From Clostridia bacterium (lineage in GTDB: Bacteria > Bacillota > Clostridia > TANB77 > CAG-508): a DNA stretch of 34,713 nt. Position 1 is the first letter of the stretch. Every line of letters starts with the position of its first letter. The stretch covers positions 1-34,713 of the forward strand of contig JAAWEA010000035.1 of the NCBI GenBank assembly GCA_022794055.1. The letters are read 5' to 3'. Shown one piece after another: positions 8,939 to 17,870 of this stretch. Both the position numbers and the translations under genes were made by a program. Under the pieces are notes generated by a model. That model was not told the DNA's origin, did no database searches, and was given only the letters and a program-made list of their open reading frames with translations.

Positions 8939-9541
8939 ATGGAAGATTTAATAAAGAGAGGAGTGTTAAAAATAGTTATTATTAAGAAAAAAACGATTTT
9001 TATTATATTAATATTAGTATTTATAATAGGAATAATAGCCATTGGAGATATTCCTCAAAAAATACAGAAGCTAATTTATATTAAAGAGTATACAGAACAA
9101 GTTGAAAAGTATTCTAATGAATATCAAGTAGATACAGATTTAATATATGCAGTTATAAAAGCAGAAAGCAATTTTAATCCTAATGCAAAATCAAGTAAAA
9201 ATGCTATTGGATTAATGCAATTAATGGAAGAAACTGCAAAAGATTTAATGAAAAGAGTTAATCTAAAAATAGCAGATGAAGAATTAAAAAATAAATTATA
9301 TGATGTTGATATAAATATAAATTTAGGAACAAAATATTTATCAATACTATTAGAACGTTATGAAAATATAGAAATAGCTGTAACTGCATATAATGCAGGC
9401 ATTGGAACTGTAGATAATTGGATTGAGAAAGGTATTATCAAATCAGATGGATCTAATATTGAAAATATTCCTTATAAAGAAACTAATAATTATGTTAGAA
9501 AGATTTTAAGAGATTATAAAATTTATAAAAATTTAGAATGA
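8939..9541 (+). CDS. Membrane-anchored lytic transglycosylase (SLT domain)
   Basis: Cleaves peptidoglycan glycan strands with formation of anhydro-muramic ends. An N-terminal membrane anchor (about residues 13-36) is followed by the SLT/GH23 domain: AVIKAESNFNPNA with the likely catalytic Glu76, the GLMQLM motif, NLGTKYLSILLERY and AYNAG. About 200 residues, like the small YjbJ/Slt proteins of Clostridia. The start is uncertain: ATG 8939 has no ribosome binding site at normal distance; GAGAGGAG at 8956-8963 would fit a start at ATA 8972, and GTG 8963 overlaps that site. The mature catalytic part is not affected. It probably shares a transcript with polA. Confidence 0.85.
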   Translation: MEDLIKRGVLKIVIIKKKTIFIILILVFIIGIIAIGDIPQKIQKLIYIKEYTEQVEKYSNEYQVDTDLIYAVIKAESNFNPNAKSSKNAIGLMQLMEETAKDLMKRVNLKIADEELKNKLYDVDININLGTKYLSILLERYENIEIAVTAYNAGIGTVDNWIEKGIIKSDGSNIENIPYKETNNYVRKILRDYKIYKNLE

Positions 9542-9628
9542 CACAAATGAGCTATTAGGAATTGTTTAAAATACTGGACAAATTATAAAAAATAAAATAA
9601 AATAATAAGAATAGAAAAGGAGAACTAT

Positions 9629-10858
9629 ATGATAGAACAATTAATTTTCACAATAATATCATTTTTACTATTTATATATATGTTTTTTAAAATGTTTAAA
9701 GAAAATGATACAAATTATATAATTATATTAGTGTTAGAAGCAATAGGAATAGCTATAAATCTAGTACAAGTAATAGCAAACATAGATATAATATTAGTTT
9801 TTATGATTATAAAATATATAGTAGGAGTTATTTTACCAGTATTTGTAATAGCTTTGGAAAAAAAAGAATTACCATTAATTCAGATTTTAAATGTAATAAA
9901 AGCAAAAATATATTTGAAATTAGGAGATAATAAAAAGGCAAAAGAACAATTAATAAATTTAGTTTCAAAATATCCAGAAAATTATATTGGACATAAAATG
10001 CTAGCAAATATATATGAACTAGAAGGAGGAATGAGAAAAGCAATTGATGAATATGTACAAGCAATTGATAGTAATAAAAAAGACTATGATTCATATTACA
10101 AAATAGCAGACCTTTTAAACCAATTAGATAAAAAAGAGGAAGCATCAGAAATGCTACATAATTTACTAAATAAAAAGCCTGATTATTATAAGGCAACAGA
10201 ATTGCTAGGAGATATATTAATTTCAAAAGAAAAATATAAAGAAGCTGTAAATATTTATCAAGATGCGTTAAAATATAACCCACTAAGCTTTGAAATAAAC
10301 TATAATTTAGGAATTGCATATACTATGTTAAATGATTTTCAAAATGCAAAAATATGTTATGAAAGAGCAGCAGATATAAATTCACTTTCATATAATTCAA
10401 AATATTCTCTTGCTGAAATATCATTAATTTATAAAGAATTAGAAAAAGCAGAACAATATTTTATGGAAGCGTTAGAAGATGAAGAATTATCAGCAGATAG
10501 TTATTATGAACTTTCAAAAATTGCAATGATTAAAGGAGAAAAAGAAAAGGCAATTAAATTTGCTAATATAGCAGTGGATATTAATTCATCAAAAATAGTA
10601 AAAAAAATAAAAAATGATCCAATTTTTATTCCTATAATGGCAAAAATCTCAATACCATTTAATATTGAAGAAATAGAAAATACAGAAAAAAATATGAAAG
10701 AAAAAGAAAGAAAAGCAAAGGAACATTTGGAGGACATGTTTGATGTAACAAGAAATTTAAGTTATAATGATATTAAAATGCTAAAAGATAAAACGCAAAA
10801 AGAAAAACCAAAAGGGATAAATAAAAAGGAAAATGAAACTCAAAAAGAATTAGAATAA
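9629..10858 (+). CDS. Membrane protein with TPR repeats
   Basis: A 409-residue protein. Two to three hydrophobic helices fill roughly residues 1-75. They are followed by about seven tetratricopeptide-type helix pairs (for example KAKIYLKLGDNKKAKEQL, SYYKIADLLNQLDKKEEA, NLGIAYTMLNDFQNAKICYE, SYYELSKIAMIKGEKEKAI) up to about residue 315. A highly charged tail of about 90 residues (KEKERKAKEHLEDMF...) looks helical or disordered. TPR arrays bind other proteins; the partner is unknown. Membrane anchoring next to a lytic transglycosylase and UppP fits a role in envelope assembly, which is inference. AAAGGAG lies 8 bases upstream of the ATG. Confidence 0.85.
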   Translation: MIEQLIFTIISFLLFIYMFFKMFKENDTNYIIILVLEAIGIAINLVQVIANIDIILVFMIIKYIVGVILPVFVIALEKKELPLIQILNVIKAKIYLKLGDNKKAKEQLINLVSKYPENYIGHKMLANIYELEGGMRKAIDEYVQAIDSNKKDYDSYYKIADLLNQLDKKEEASEMLHNLLNKKPDYYKATELLGDILISKEKYKEAVNIYQDALKYNPLSFEINYNLGIAYTMLNDFQNAKICYERAADINSLSYNSKYSLAEISLIYKELEKAEQYFMEALEDEELSADSYYELSKIAMIKGEKEKAIKFANIAVDINSSKIVKKIKNDPIFIPIMAKISIPFNIEEIENTEKNMKEKERKAKEHLEDMFDVTRNLSYNDIKMLKDKTQKEKPKGINKKENETQKELE

Positions 10859-10929
10859 ATGAATCATAAATTTCTAAAAAAAAAATATAATTATAAAAGT
10901 AAAAATAACAAAAGAAAGGAATAAAATAG

Positions 10930-11760
10930 ATGAATATTTTTCAAGCAATAATTTTAGGAGCAGTTCAAGGATTAACAGAGCTACTACCAATTTCAAGTTC
11001 AGCACATTTAAATCTATTTCCATGGATATTTGGATGGGGAGAAATTGGTGCTTCATTTGATGTTGCTTTACATATAGGAACATTATTTGCAATTGTAATC
11101 TTCTTTTTTAAGGATTGGATAAAACTAATAGAATGTGGATATAAGCAAGTAATAAAAAAAGAAAAATCAACAGAAGGAAAGATATTTTGGTACATAGTAA
11201 TATCAACTATCCCAACTGGAATATTATGCTTAATATTAGATAAAATATCAGAAAAAATAATAGAAAAACTTGCAATGAGTTTTAATATAGAAGAAAAAAT
11301 GATAGAGATGTTTTTAATTGCTTTTGCATTAATTATTATGGGAATAATATTATATATAGTAGATAAAAAGGCAAAATCAAAAGTAGAATATAAAGATATT
11401 ACATTAAAGCAATCTTTATGGATAGCAATGTCTCAAGCAATAGCAGCAGCATTTCCAGGAGTATCTAGATCTGGAATTACAATGACAGTAGGAAGAGGAA
11501 TGAAATTAAAAAGAGAATCAGTTGCTAAATATTCATTTTTATTATCAACGCCAATAGTTGCAGCAGCTGCATTATATGATTTAAAACATTTTGCATTTAA
11601 TGTGCCATTCTTTATTGGAATTTTAGTAAGTTTTATAGTAGGTGTAATAGTTATTAAATTCCTATTAGAATATTTAAAAAAAGGTAGCTTTAAAGTATTT
11701 GCTATTTATAGAGTTATTTTAGGATTATTTATTATAGGATTATGTTTTATGAGATTATAA
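10930..11760 (+). CDS. uppP: Undecaprenyl-diphosphatase UppP/BacA
   Basis: Integral membrane phosphatase that recycles undecaprenyl pyrophosphate to the monophosphate carrier for peptidoglycan and other surface polymers; higher dosage is known to give bacitracin tolerance. The 276-residue length and both family signatures are present: GLTELLPISSSAHL near the N-terminus and PGVSRSGITMTVGRG from about residue 176, with Arg and Ser residues of the active site. Seven to eight hydrophobic segments are visible. AAAGGA lies upstream of the ATG. The gene ends at a strong bidirectional terminator shared with the convergent regulator gene. Confidence 0.96.
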   Translation: MNIFQAIILGAVQGLTELLPISSSAHLNLFPWIFGWGEIGASFDVALHIGTLFAIVIFFFKDWIKLIECGYKQVIKKEKSTEGKIFWYIVISTIPTGILCLILDKISEKIIEKLAMSFNIEEKMIEMFLIAFALIIMGIILYIVDKKAKSKVEYKDITLKQSLWIAMSQAIAAAFPGVSRSGITMTVGRGMKLKRESVAKYSFLLSTPIVAAAALYDLKHFAFNVPFFIGILVSFIVGVIVIKFLLEYLKKGSFKVFAIYRVILGLFIIGLCFMRL

Positions 11761-11764
11761 AAAT

Positions 11765-11802
11765 AAAAAGTAGAAAAGATTAGTTTTTCTTTTCTACTTT
11801 TT
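11765..11802. terminator. Bidirectional intrinsic terminator between uppP and the RHH gene
   Basis: A perfect 15-base inverted repeat (11765-11779 with 11788-11802), rich in A on one side and T on the other, around an 8-base loop. It can end transcription from both sides. The minus-strand gene's TAA stop lies at its loop edge. Confidence 0.85.
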
Positions 11803-11992
11803 CATTTTTTAATTTTAGTTTATCTTCATCATCTAAATTATCTAATCCAAATTCTAAAAGATTTATAATTATCTTATTAAAAGATAAATTTTTTAAATTA
11901 GCAAGATTTTGTATATCATTTACAATATTTTCAGGTATACGTAAAGTTTTACTAATACCACTATGATTTTCTGGAATTTTTAATTTATTCAT
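11780..11992 (-). CDS. Ribbon-helix-helix (Arc/CopG-like) DNA-binding protein
   Basis: A 70-residue protein. Residues 14-52 (ISKTLRIPENIVNDIQNL followed by LSFNKIIINLLEFGLDNL) fit a ribbon-helix-helix fold: one short strand for the DNA major groove, then two helices, followed by a charged tail. Such proteins are small dimeric repressors or antitoxins; no toxin gene is visible beside it. I start at ATG 11992 because AGGAGG lies 8 bases upstream on the minus strand; an upstream in-frame ATG at 12043 lies beyond that site. It diverges from the secreted-protein gene at 12116, and the intervening DNA carries helically phased repeats that look like its operators. Confidence 0.8.
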   Translation of the reverse strand: MNKLKIPENHSGISKTLRIPENIVNDIQNLANLKNLSFNKIIINLLEFGLDNLDDEDKLKLKNEKVEKKN

Positions 11993-12004
11993 TATAATAC
12001 CTCC

Positions 12005-12069
12005 TGCAATTATTTTATACCGATAATAGTAATAAATATGCACCTAAAAATAATTGCAAAATAATTGCA
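12005..12069. promoter_or_regulatory. Candidate operator repeats for the RHH regulator
   Basis: The 9-mer ATAATTGCA occurs at 12050-12058 and 12061-12069, spaced exactly 11 bases (one helical turn), and in inverted orientation at 12005-12013. The tandem pair overlaps the -35 region of the rightward promoter; the inverted copy lies just upstream of the regulator's own ribosome binding site. Tandem, same-face sites are typical of Arc/CopG/MetJ-type proteins. That the RHH protein binds here is inference. Confidence 0.55.
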
Positions 12070-12082
12070 AATGTGTTAATAT
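12054..12082 (+). promoter_or_regulatory. SigA-type promoter of the secreted-protein gene
   Basis: TTGCAA at 12054-12059, a 17-base spacer and TAATAT at 12077-12082, followed by AGGAGG and the ATG at 12116. The -35 box lies within the repeated ATAATTGCA sites, so a bound repressor would block it. Confidence 0.6.
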
Positions 12083-12115
12083 GATTTTAAACATAATTAG
12101 GAGGTAAGAAATCAA

Positions 12116-13622
12116 ATGAAAAATAAAGTAAATAATGTAATAAAACTAATAATATTGATATTAGCAGTAATAGTAATATTAGTTTTAGTAGGAAAAAAAA
12201 GCTTGATAGAAAATACAGAAAAATCAAAAAAGACATCTATAGAAACAGAAAATGAAAAAATAAGATTAACTTATGAAGTAGGAGAAAGAACAGGAAATGA
12301 TATAAAAGTACTCATAGAAATAATAGCACAAGAAGGAATAAGAGAAATACATACTCCAGAACCAGATATAATTTATGTATATGGAGGAATAGAACTTGCA
12401 ATAGACTATATAGTGAAATTAGATGTAGAGTATAAATTTATAATTATCTCAGAAACAGGAGAAGAAAAACAAGAAATAATACGTATAGAGCCACAAATAG
12501 AGACAACAACAGTATTTATAAATGAAACTCAGAATGCAATAACATCTTTGCCTGAATATAGTGTAGAAAAAGGAACACCACTATATATAAATTTTGAAGC
12601 AACTTTAGAAGGAGAAATTTGCACAATAGAACCGCCGTTATCACAAGCTATAACCTCAAATGGATTATATACTTATATAATGACAGGTAAATATAATGGA
12701 AGGATAATAACCGCAACAAAAGAGGTTATGGTGAAACAGTATAATTCAGCAAGAGATATAGTAAAATATGATGCAGGAGAATGGACAAAAGAAGAAATTG
12801 AAGAATTAAAAAACCAGAAACTATATGATATAAATGTAGATAAAACAATTAGTAGCCAGTATAAAATAAATAGTGAAACAGGATTTAATTTAACTTTTGG
12901 AGGATTTACATATAAAGGAGATTCAGAAAATGAAAATAATATTAATGAAAAAAAAGTAATCACAAATAGAAACCAAAGCATAAGTAATGAAAATGGTTAT
13001 GGAAGACCTAAATATGATGGATGGCAAATATTAGAAACAGAGGGAATTAATGGTAAGACTTATGTTAAAAAATTAATACATGCAGGAAGTCCAGAAAATT
13101 TTTCATCTTATACTTTTGGAACTAGAGATGAAGATATGCAAAAAATGCGGAAAATATGCTTTACATATTACATCAGATGGAAAGTATGAGGAAGGAAAAA
13201 ATTATTCTTTAAAAGATGGAACAAGTCTAAATATTAGAAATTGGGATATGTATAGAGATAAAGAATTAGATGAAAAAGGATATATCAGTAATGTACACAT
13301 GCTTACATGTACAGAGTTTTGTGATTTTAGAGATAATAAAAAAGAAGGATGGAATAAAATGCAAATTGGCTGCAAGTATTTCTTAACAGAAAGAGAAAAG
13401 GATACAAATGGGAGGTATGCTAGCTTTTCATGGAATACAGGGCGTTATTATTTATATGTTCTACCATATTATTTTGAATTTATAAATATGTATAATATAA
13501 ATACAGATAGTTCTTCTGTAGGATGCTATGGCATAAGACCAGTAATTGAGTTAACACAAGGAGTATATATAAAAAGTGGTTTAGGAATAGAAGAAGATCC
13601 TTATATCCTTGGAAAAGATTAA
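12116..13622 (+). CDS. Membrane-anchored extracellular protein of unknown function, with a +1 frame break at CGG-A (13148)
   Basis: About 500 residues when joined. A single N-terminal membrane helix (about residues 9-27) is followed by an extracellular part. Residues 45-230 look like two immunoglobulin-like beta domains (TYEVGERTGNDIKVLIEI; YIVKLDVEYKFIIISETGEE; GLYTYIMTGKYNGR). The rest has an Asn/Gly-rich region and ends in IRPVIELTQGVYIKSG...EEDPYILGK, a C-terminal pattern I associate with Clostridia surface proteins. The frame breaks after Met-Gln-Lys-Met at CGG AAA; reading GGA AAA TAT GCT instead continues with normal codon use for 157 residues to the natural end. AGGAGGT lies 11 bases before the ATG. 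The gene is probably controlled by the divergent RHH protein. Confidence 0.7.
13148..13151 (+). other. Putative +1 frameshift site, CGG A to GGA, in the secreted-protein gene
   Basis: In the upstream frame the codon at 13148-13150 is CGG; that frame then runs into a stop at 13187. Skipping C13148 gives GGA and the downstream frame. An alternative is one extra A in the six-A run at 13140-13145, which would make the local codons TGC GGA. Confidence 0.45.
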
Positions 13623-13630
13623 AAGGACAT

Positions 13631-13658
13631 AAAAAAACCGACTTAAGTCGGTTTTTTT
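13631..13658. terminator. Bidirectional terminator, convergent secreted-protein and VWA genes
   Basis: A perfect 28-base palindrome: seven A, ACC-GACTT in symmetry with AAGTC-GGT, and seven T. It serves both converging genes. Confidence 0.92.
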
Positions 13659-13663
13659 ATACT

Positions 13664-15058
13664 TTATTTCATATCATTTTTAATTTTTATATATCTAATT
13701 CCTAAAACAACTGATATTACAGCAACAACTACAATTCCACCATAAAGAATAGTTTTACCAGCTTTTGGCAAGATAGTAGGTAATTTTTCAGGCTCTACTA
13801 ATTTGATTTGAGGTGTAATATCAGATGATTTTGATTCAGGTATATTAGTAGAAGAATCTGTATAAGTAATATCTAATTTTGTATGAGTATCTAAAATTTT
13901 ATCTAAAATATCTGTGCTATAATTTTCTTTTAACTTAATTTTATATTGAACTATTGCTGTTTCAGTAGACTTTAGTTCTGGTATATTCCAAGTAATAGAA
14001 TTAGTATTAAGATCTATTTTATCTGAAATTGTACCAAAATTTGGATCTTTTACAATTGAGAATGTAAAGTTATCTACAATTTCTTTAGAAAAAGTATCAA
14101 CAACTTCTATGTCTTTATATGTTTTAGAAATAGATACTAAGTCATTATAAATGTCAGTTGTAATTGTTTGTTCTACTTTATCGTCTGTAACATAATAAAA
14201 CTTTCCAATTGTTGGATTCGCAGTTGTTCCAAAAACTTCCTCAATAATTTCATCATTTGTTTTAGTTCCCATTGGTTTTGCATTACCATCTACAATTCCT
14301 GTAAGCATTGTAATAACTTTATCTGCTACACCTGATAAAGATGATAATTCATTTTTTGTTTTTTCTATAACAGAATCTGAAAAATAATTATCAAAGTCGA
14401 ATGAAATATTTGGTACACCATCTGTTAAAATAATTACATATTTATTAACTTTGTTTTCTGTGTCATCTGGATTAGCAGGGGTAAAGCAAGTTTTTGCTAA
14501 ATTAACACCAGCTTGTAAATTTGTTCTATCTCCTTCAAACGGAATATTACTAATAGAAGAAATTAAGTCATCTTTATTATTTGTTAGTTGAGAAATAACT
14601 TTTGCATCATTAATTGTTCCTTCATTACCAGCAGTTCCATCTGCATTTGGAGCAATTGCTGAAAAACTTACAGCACCTATTTTTAATTGCTCATTATCTT
14701 TTAATAAATTTGTTATTAATGTTTTGGCAGACTCAATAATTAAGCTTTCTCTAGTTCTATCGCCTATTGCAGGTGTAAGCATACTTTTTGAATTATCAAG
14801 AACTAACATTATTTCTCCAGTTGGTTTCATTGCTACTTCTTCATTTACAACTTTTAATTGAAATGTAATTTCTTTTTTGTCTAAATCTTTTGAAATAACT
14901 CTTCTTTCAATGTAAGACTTTTCACCAAATTTAATAGTAGCTACTGGTTCTGATATAACTGACATAGTAACATCACTATAAGAGGCTAATGAAATTGTTG
15001 AAATAAGAGTTATTAATAAAAATGTTAATAATAATAATTTAATATTTAATTTTTTCAT
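13664..15058 (-). CDS. Cell-wall-anchored von Willebrand factor A domain protein
   Basis: A 464-residue surface protein. A signal peptide (Lys-rich start, hydrophobic to about residue 25, cut near SLASYS) is followed by a VWA domain from about residue 80. Its metal-site motif is DNSKS (Asp88, Ser90, Ser92), and VIILTDGVPN forms the later metal-site strand. Residues 300-420 look like beta-rich repeat domains, as in isopeptide or pilin-type stalks. The C-terminus is a sortase-type signal: LPKAG at 430-434, a hydrophobic segment of about 18 residues and a basic tail. LPKAG departs from the canonical LPxTG. It resembles tip adhesins or VWA pilins, but no sortase is in the window. AGGAG lies upstream of the ATG on the minus strand. 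Confidence 0.88.
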   Translation of the reverse strand: MKKLNIKLLLLTFLLITLISTISLASYSDVTMSVISEPVATIKFGEKSYIERRVISKDLDKKEITFQLKVVNEEVAMKPTGEIMLVLDNSKSMLTPAIGDRTRESLIIESAKTLITNLLKDNEQLKIGAVSFSAIAPNADGTAGNEGTINDAKVISQLTNNKDDLISSISNIPFEGDRTNLQAGVNLAKTCFTPANPDDTENKVNKYVIILTDGVPNISFDFDNYFSDSVIEKTKNELSSLSGVADKVITMLTGIVDGNAKPMGTKTNDEIIEEVFGTTANPTIGKFYYVTDDKVEQTITTDIYNDLVSISKTYKDIEVVDTFSKEIVDNFTFSIVKDPNFGTISDKIDLNTNSITWNIPELKSTETAIVQYKIKLKENYSTDILDKILDTHTKLDITYTDSSTNIPESKSSDITPQIKLVEPEKLPTILPKAGKTILYGGIVVVAVISVVLGIRYIKIKNDMK

Positions 15059-15234
15059 TATAACATATCTCCTTTATATAAATATATAATTTTATTTTAT
15101 TATAAAAGTTAACAAAAGACAAGCATTTTATAGAAAAATAAAAAAAAATATGTTATTATTATTACGAGTTAATTTTAAAGTATTCATAATATTTAATAGA
15201 TAATATTAATTTATTGTTAGAAAAGGAGTTTTAA

Positions 15235-17073
15235 ATGTTAGAAAAAATAAATTTACCAGAAGATTTAAAAAAATTAAGTATAGAAGAAAAAAATCAACTA
15301 GCACAAGAATTAAGGGATTATATTTTGCAAGTAGTATCAGAAAATGGAGGTCATTTAGCATCGAATTTAGGAGTAGTAGAATTAACAATAGCCCTACACA
15401 GTGTATTTAACATGCCTAAAGACAAGATTGTGTGGGATGTAGGACATCAAACTTATGCACATAAAATTATTACAGGGAGAAGAGAAGAATTCAAAACACT
15501 AAGAAAAAAAGATGGATTATCTGGTTTTCCAAAAACAAATGAATCAGAATATGATAGCTTTAATACTGGACATAGTAGTACTTCTATTTCAGCAGCGCTT
15601 GGAATGGCAAGAGCAAGAGATTTAAAAAAAGAAGATAATAATGTAATTGCAATAATAGGAGATGGAGCATTAACAGGAGGAATGGCACTAGAAGCACTAA
15701 ATGATGCAGGATTTAGTAAAACAAAAATTACTGTTATTTTAAATGATAACGAAATGAGTATTTCTAAAAATATTGGTGGTTTAAATTCATTTTTAACAAA
15801 GTTAAGAACTAAAAAATTATATACAAAATCGAATTCATCAATAAAAACAATTTTAGCTAAAATACCTGGAATAGGGCAAGGAACTGTAAGAATTGTACAA
15901 AATATAAAGAGACGTATCAAACAATTGGTAATTCCAAAAATGTTTTTTGAAGATATAGGTTTTACTTATATAGGAACAGTTGATGGACATGATATTGAAC
16001 AATTGCAAAATATATTAGAAATGAGTAAAAAAATTGAAAAACCAGTATTGATACATGTATTAACAAAAAAAGGAAAAGGATATAAAATTGCAGAAGAAAA
16101 TCCAGATAAATTTCATGCTACTTCACCATTTTATATAGAAACAGGGAAATTAAAAAAAGAAAAAAAGACAGATTATTCAAAAGTATTTGGTGATAAGTTA
16201 ATAGAATTAGCAAAAAAAGACAATAGAATTGTAGCTATTACAGCATCAATGAAAGATGGAACAGGATTATCAGATTTTCAAAAGGAATTCTCAAATAGAT
16301 TTTTTGATATAGGAATTGCAGAGCAACATGCACTAACAATGGCTGCGGGAATGGCAAAAGAAGGTATGATACCTTATGTACCAATTTATTCATCTTTTTA
16401 TCAAAGAGCCTATGATCAAGTAATTCATGATATAGCAATTCAAAATTTACCAGTTATTATGTGTGTAGATAGAGCTGGTGTTGTAGGAGCAGATGGAGAA
16501 ACACATCAAGGAACTTTAGATATGGCATTTTTTAGATTAGTACCAAATTTAGTAATTATGGCACCAAAAGATTTTAAAGAATTAGAAGATATGCTAGAGT
16601 TTGCTGCTACTTTAAATCGACCAGTTGTAATTAGGTATCCAAGAGGAGGAGAGCTAGATAATATCAAATTTGAAAAACATGAGAAAATAAAATTAGGAAA
16701 TGCGGAGATAATAAAACAAGGAAATGATTTGAGCATTATAGCAATAGGAAAAAGAGTAGCGAAAGCCATGGAGATTGCTAAACAATATGAAGAAAATGGC
16801 TTAGATGTAGAAGTTATAAATGCTAGATTTCTAAAACCAATAGATAAAGAAACAATAAAAGATTCAATTTATAAAACAAAAAGAGTAATTACAATAGAAG
16901 ATGGTACAAAAATAAATGGACTTGGAACAGCAATTGAAGAAATTATTGTAGAAGAAGGTATGCAAGATATTGAAATTGAAATTCAAGCATGGCCAGATGA
17001 ATTTATTAAACAAGGAGTTGAAGAGTGGGGAAAATATGGACGAAAAAATATTTTTAGCACAAGTAACAGATAA
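15235..17073 (+). CDS. dxs: 1-deoxy-D-xylulose-5-phosphate synthase
   Basis: First enzyme of the MEP isoprenoid pathway: condenses pyruvate and glyceraldehyde 3-phosphate with thiamine diphosphate. At 612 residues it has the family order: GGHLASNLGVVELTIALH (His about 39), WDVGHQTYAHKI, the ThDP/Mg motif GDGALTGGMALEALNDAG (from about 142) with NDNEMSIS, then the transketolase pyrimidine domain FFDIGIAEQHALTMAAGMA (Glu363) and RYPRG in the C-terminal half. It supplies isoprenoids for undecaprenyl lipids used by UppP. AAAAGGAG lies 8 bases before the ATG. The last 38 bases overlap ylmH. No ispH or other pathway gene is nearby. Confidence 0.97.
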   Translation: MLEKINLPEDLKKLSIEEKNQLAQELRDYILQVVSENGGHLASNLGVVELTIALHSVFNMPKDKIVWDVGHQTYAHKIITGRREEFKTLRKKDGLSGFPKTNESEYDSFNTGHSSTSISAALGMARARDLKKEDNNVIAIIGDGALTGGMALEALNDAGFSKTKITVILNDNEMSISKNIGGLNSFLTKLRTKKLYTKSNSSIKTILAKIPGIGQGTVRIVQNIKRRIKQLVIPKMFFEDIGFTYIGTVDGHDIEQLQNILEMSKKIEKPVLIHVLTKKGKGYKIAEENPDKFHATSPFYIETGKLKKEKKTDYSKVFGDKLIELAKKDNRIVAITASMKDGTGLSDFQKEFSNRFFDIGIAEQHALTMAAGMAKEGMIPYVPIYSSFYQRAYDQVIHDIAIQNLPVIMCVDRAGVVGADGETHQGTLDMAFFRLVPNLVIMAPKDFKELEDMLEFAATLNRPVVIRYPRGGELDNIKFEKHEKIKLGNAEIIKQGNDLSIIAIGKRVAKAMEIAKQYEENGLDVEVINARFLKPIDKETIKDSIYKTKRVITIEDGTKINGLGTAIEEIIVEEGMQDIEIEIQAWPDEFIKQGVEEWGKYGRKNIFSTSNR

Positions 17074-17803
17074 AATTGAATTTTGTAGACAGAAAGAAAG
17101 AATAGAATATACTGATTTTTTAGATATGTATCAAATATCACTTATAAAAAATTTTTTAAAGAAGATGAATTTTGAAAATTATATTTTATATGGAGGATTT
17201 GAGGATAGTGAAAGAAAAATACTAATTATATATCCTGAAAAATATAATATAGATATGATTCAAAAAAATTATTCAAAATTTATAAAAATAATTAGGATTT
17301 CATTAAATGAAGAAGAAAAAGGAAAATATACTCATAGAAATTATTTAGGTGGGATTGTAAAATTAGGAATGAAAAGAGAAAAAGTTGGAGATATTCTTGT
17401 TTTTGATGATGGAGCAGATATTCTAGTAAAATCAGAAACAGCAGAAACACTAAAACAAGAATTGGGAACTCTTACAAGATTTGAAAATTCTAAATTAGAA
17501 ATAATTAATATTGAAAATTTAAGAAAACAACAAATAAAAATTGAAGAGGTAAATATTATAGTTCCTTCTTTAAGGTTAGATAATTTTGTGTCTGATTTAG
17601 CAAGAACTTCTAGAAGTAAAGCAGTTCAAATAATTGACAGTGAAAGAGTTTTTATCAATGGTCAAAGTGAAACAAAGGCTTCTAAACAGATAAAGTTAGG
17701 TGATGTAATTACAATTCGTGGAAAAGGGAGATTTGTTGTAAAAGAATTTGCTGGAAATACTAGAAGTGGTAGAAATATTGTTAAAATAGAAAAATATGTG
17801 TAA
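17036..17803 (+). CDS. ylmH: YlmH-like S4-domain RNA-binding protein
   Basis: A 255-residue protein. The N-terminal two-thirds carries the YlmH signatures (YGGFEDSERKILIIYP; HRNYLGGIVKLGMKREKVGDI). The S4 RNA-binding domain covers about residues 178-240: SLRLDNFVSDLARTSRSKAVQII, INGQ, and KLGDVITIRGKGRF. Bacterial YlmH binds the 50S subunit and has been linked to rescue of stalled ribosomes carrying peptidyl-tRNA. It is usually found in a cell-division cluster; here it overlaps the end of dxs. TlyA, a different S4 protein, is the common neighbour of dxs, but the TlyA methyltransferase domain is absent. I start at ATG 17036, which has GAGTGGGG 5 bases upstream. Confidence 0.9.
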   Translation: MDEKIFLAQVTDKIEFCRQKERIEYTDFLDMYQISLIKNFLKKMNFENYILYGGFEDSERKILIIYPEKYNIDMIQKNYSKFIKIIRISLNEEEKGKYTHRNYLGGIVKLGMKREKVGDILVFDDGADILVKSETAETLKQELGTLTRFENSKLEIINIENLRKQQIKIEEVNIIVPSLRLDNFVSDLARTSRSKAVQIIDSERVFINGQSETKASKQIKLGDVITIRGKGRFVVKEFAGNTRSGRNIVKIEKYV

Positions 17804-17870
17804 TCACTTAGAAAGTTTAACATTACTTTTCTTATATTTTGATATTTCGAACATTTAATTAATCTCCTAA

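Noticed and set aside
8918-8962. Longer N-terminus for the lytic transglycosylase (ATG 8918)
   Set aside because: That ATG lies in the loop of a hairpin and its Shine-Dalgarno-like AGGA touches it directly; the protein family does not need the extension.
16970-17035. Longer ylmH start inside dxs
   Set aside because: No ribosome binding site there; ATG 17036 has GAGTGGGG at proper distance and yields the family's normal N-terminus.
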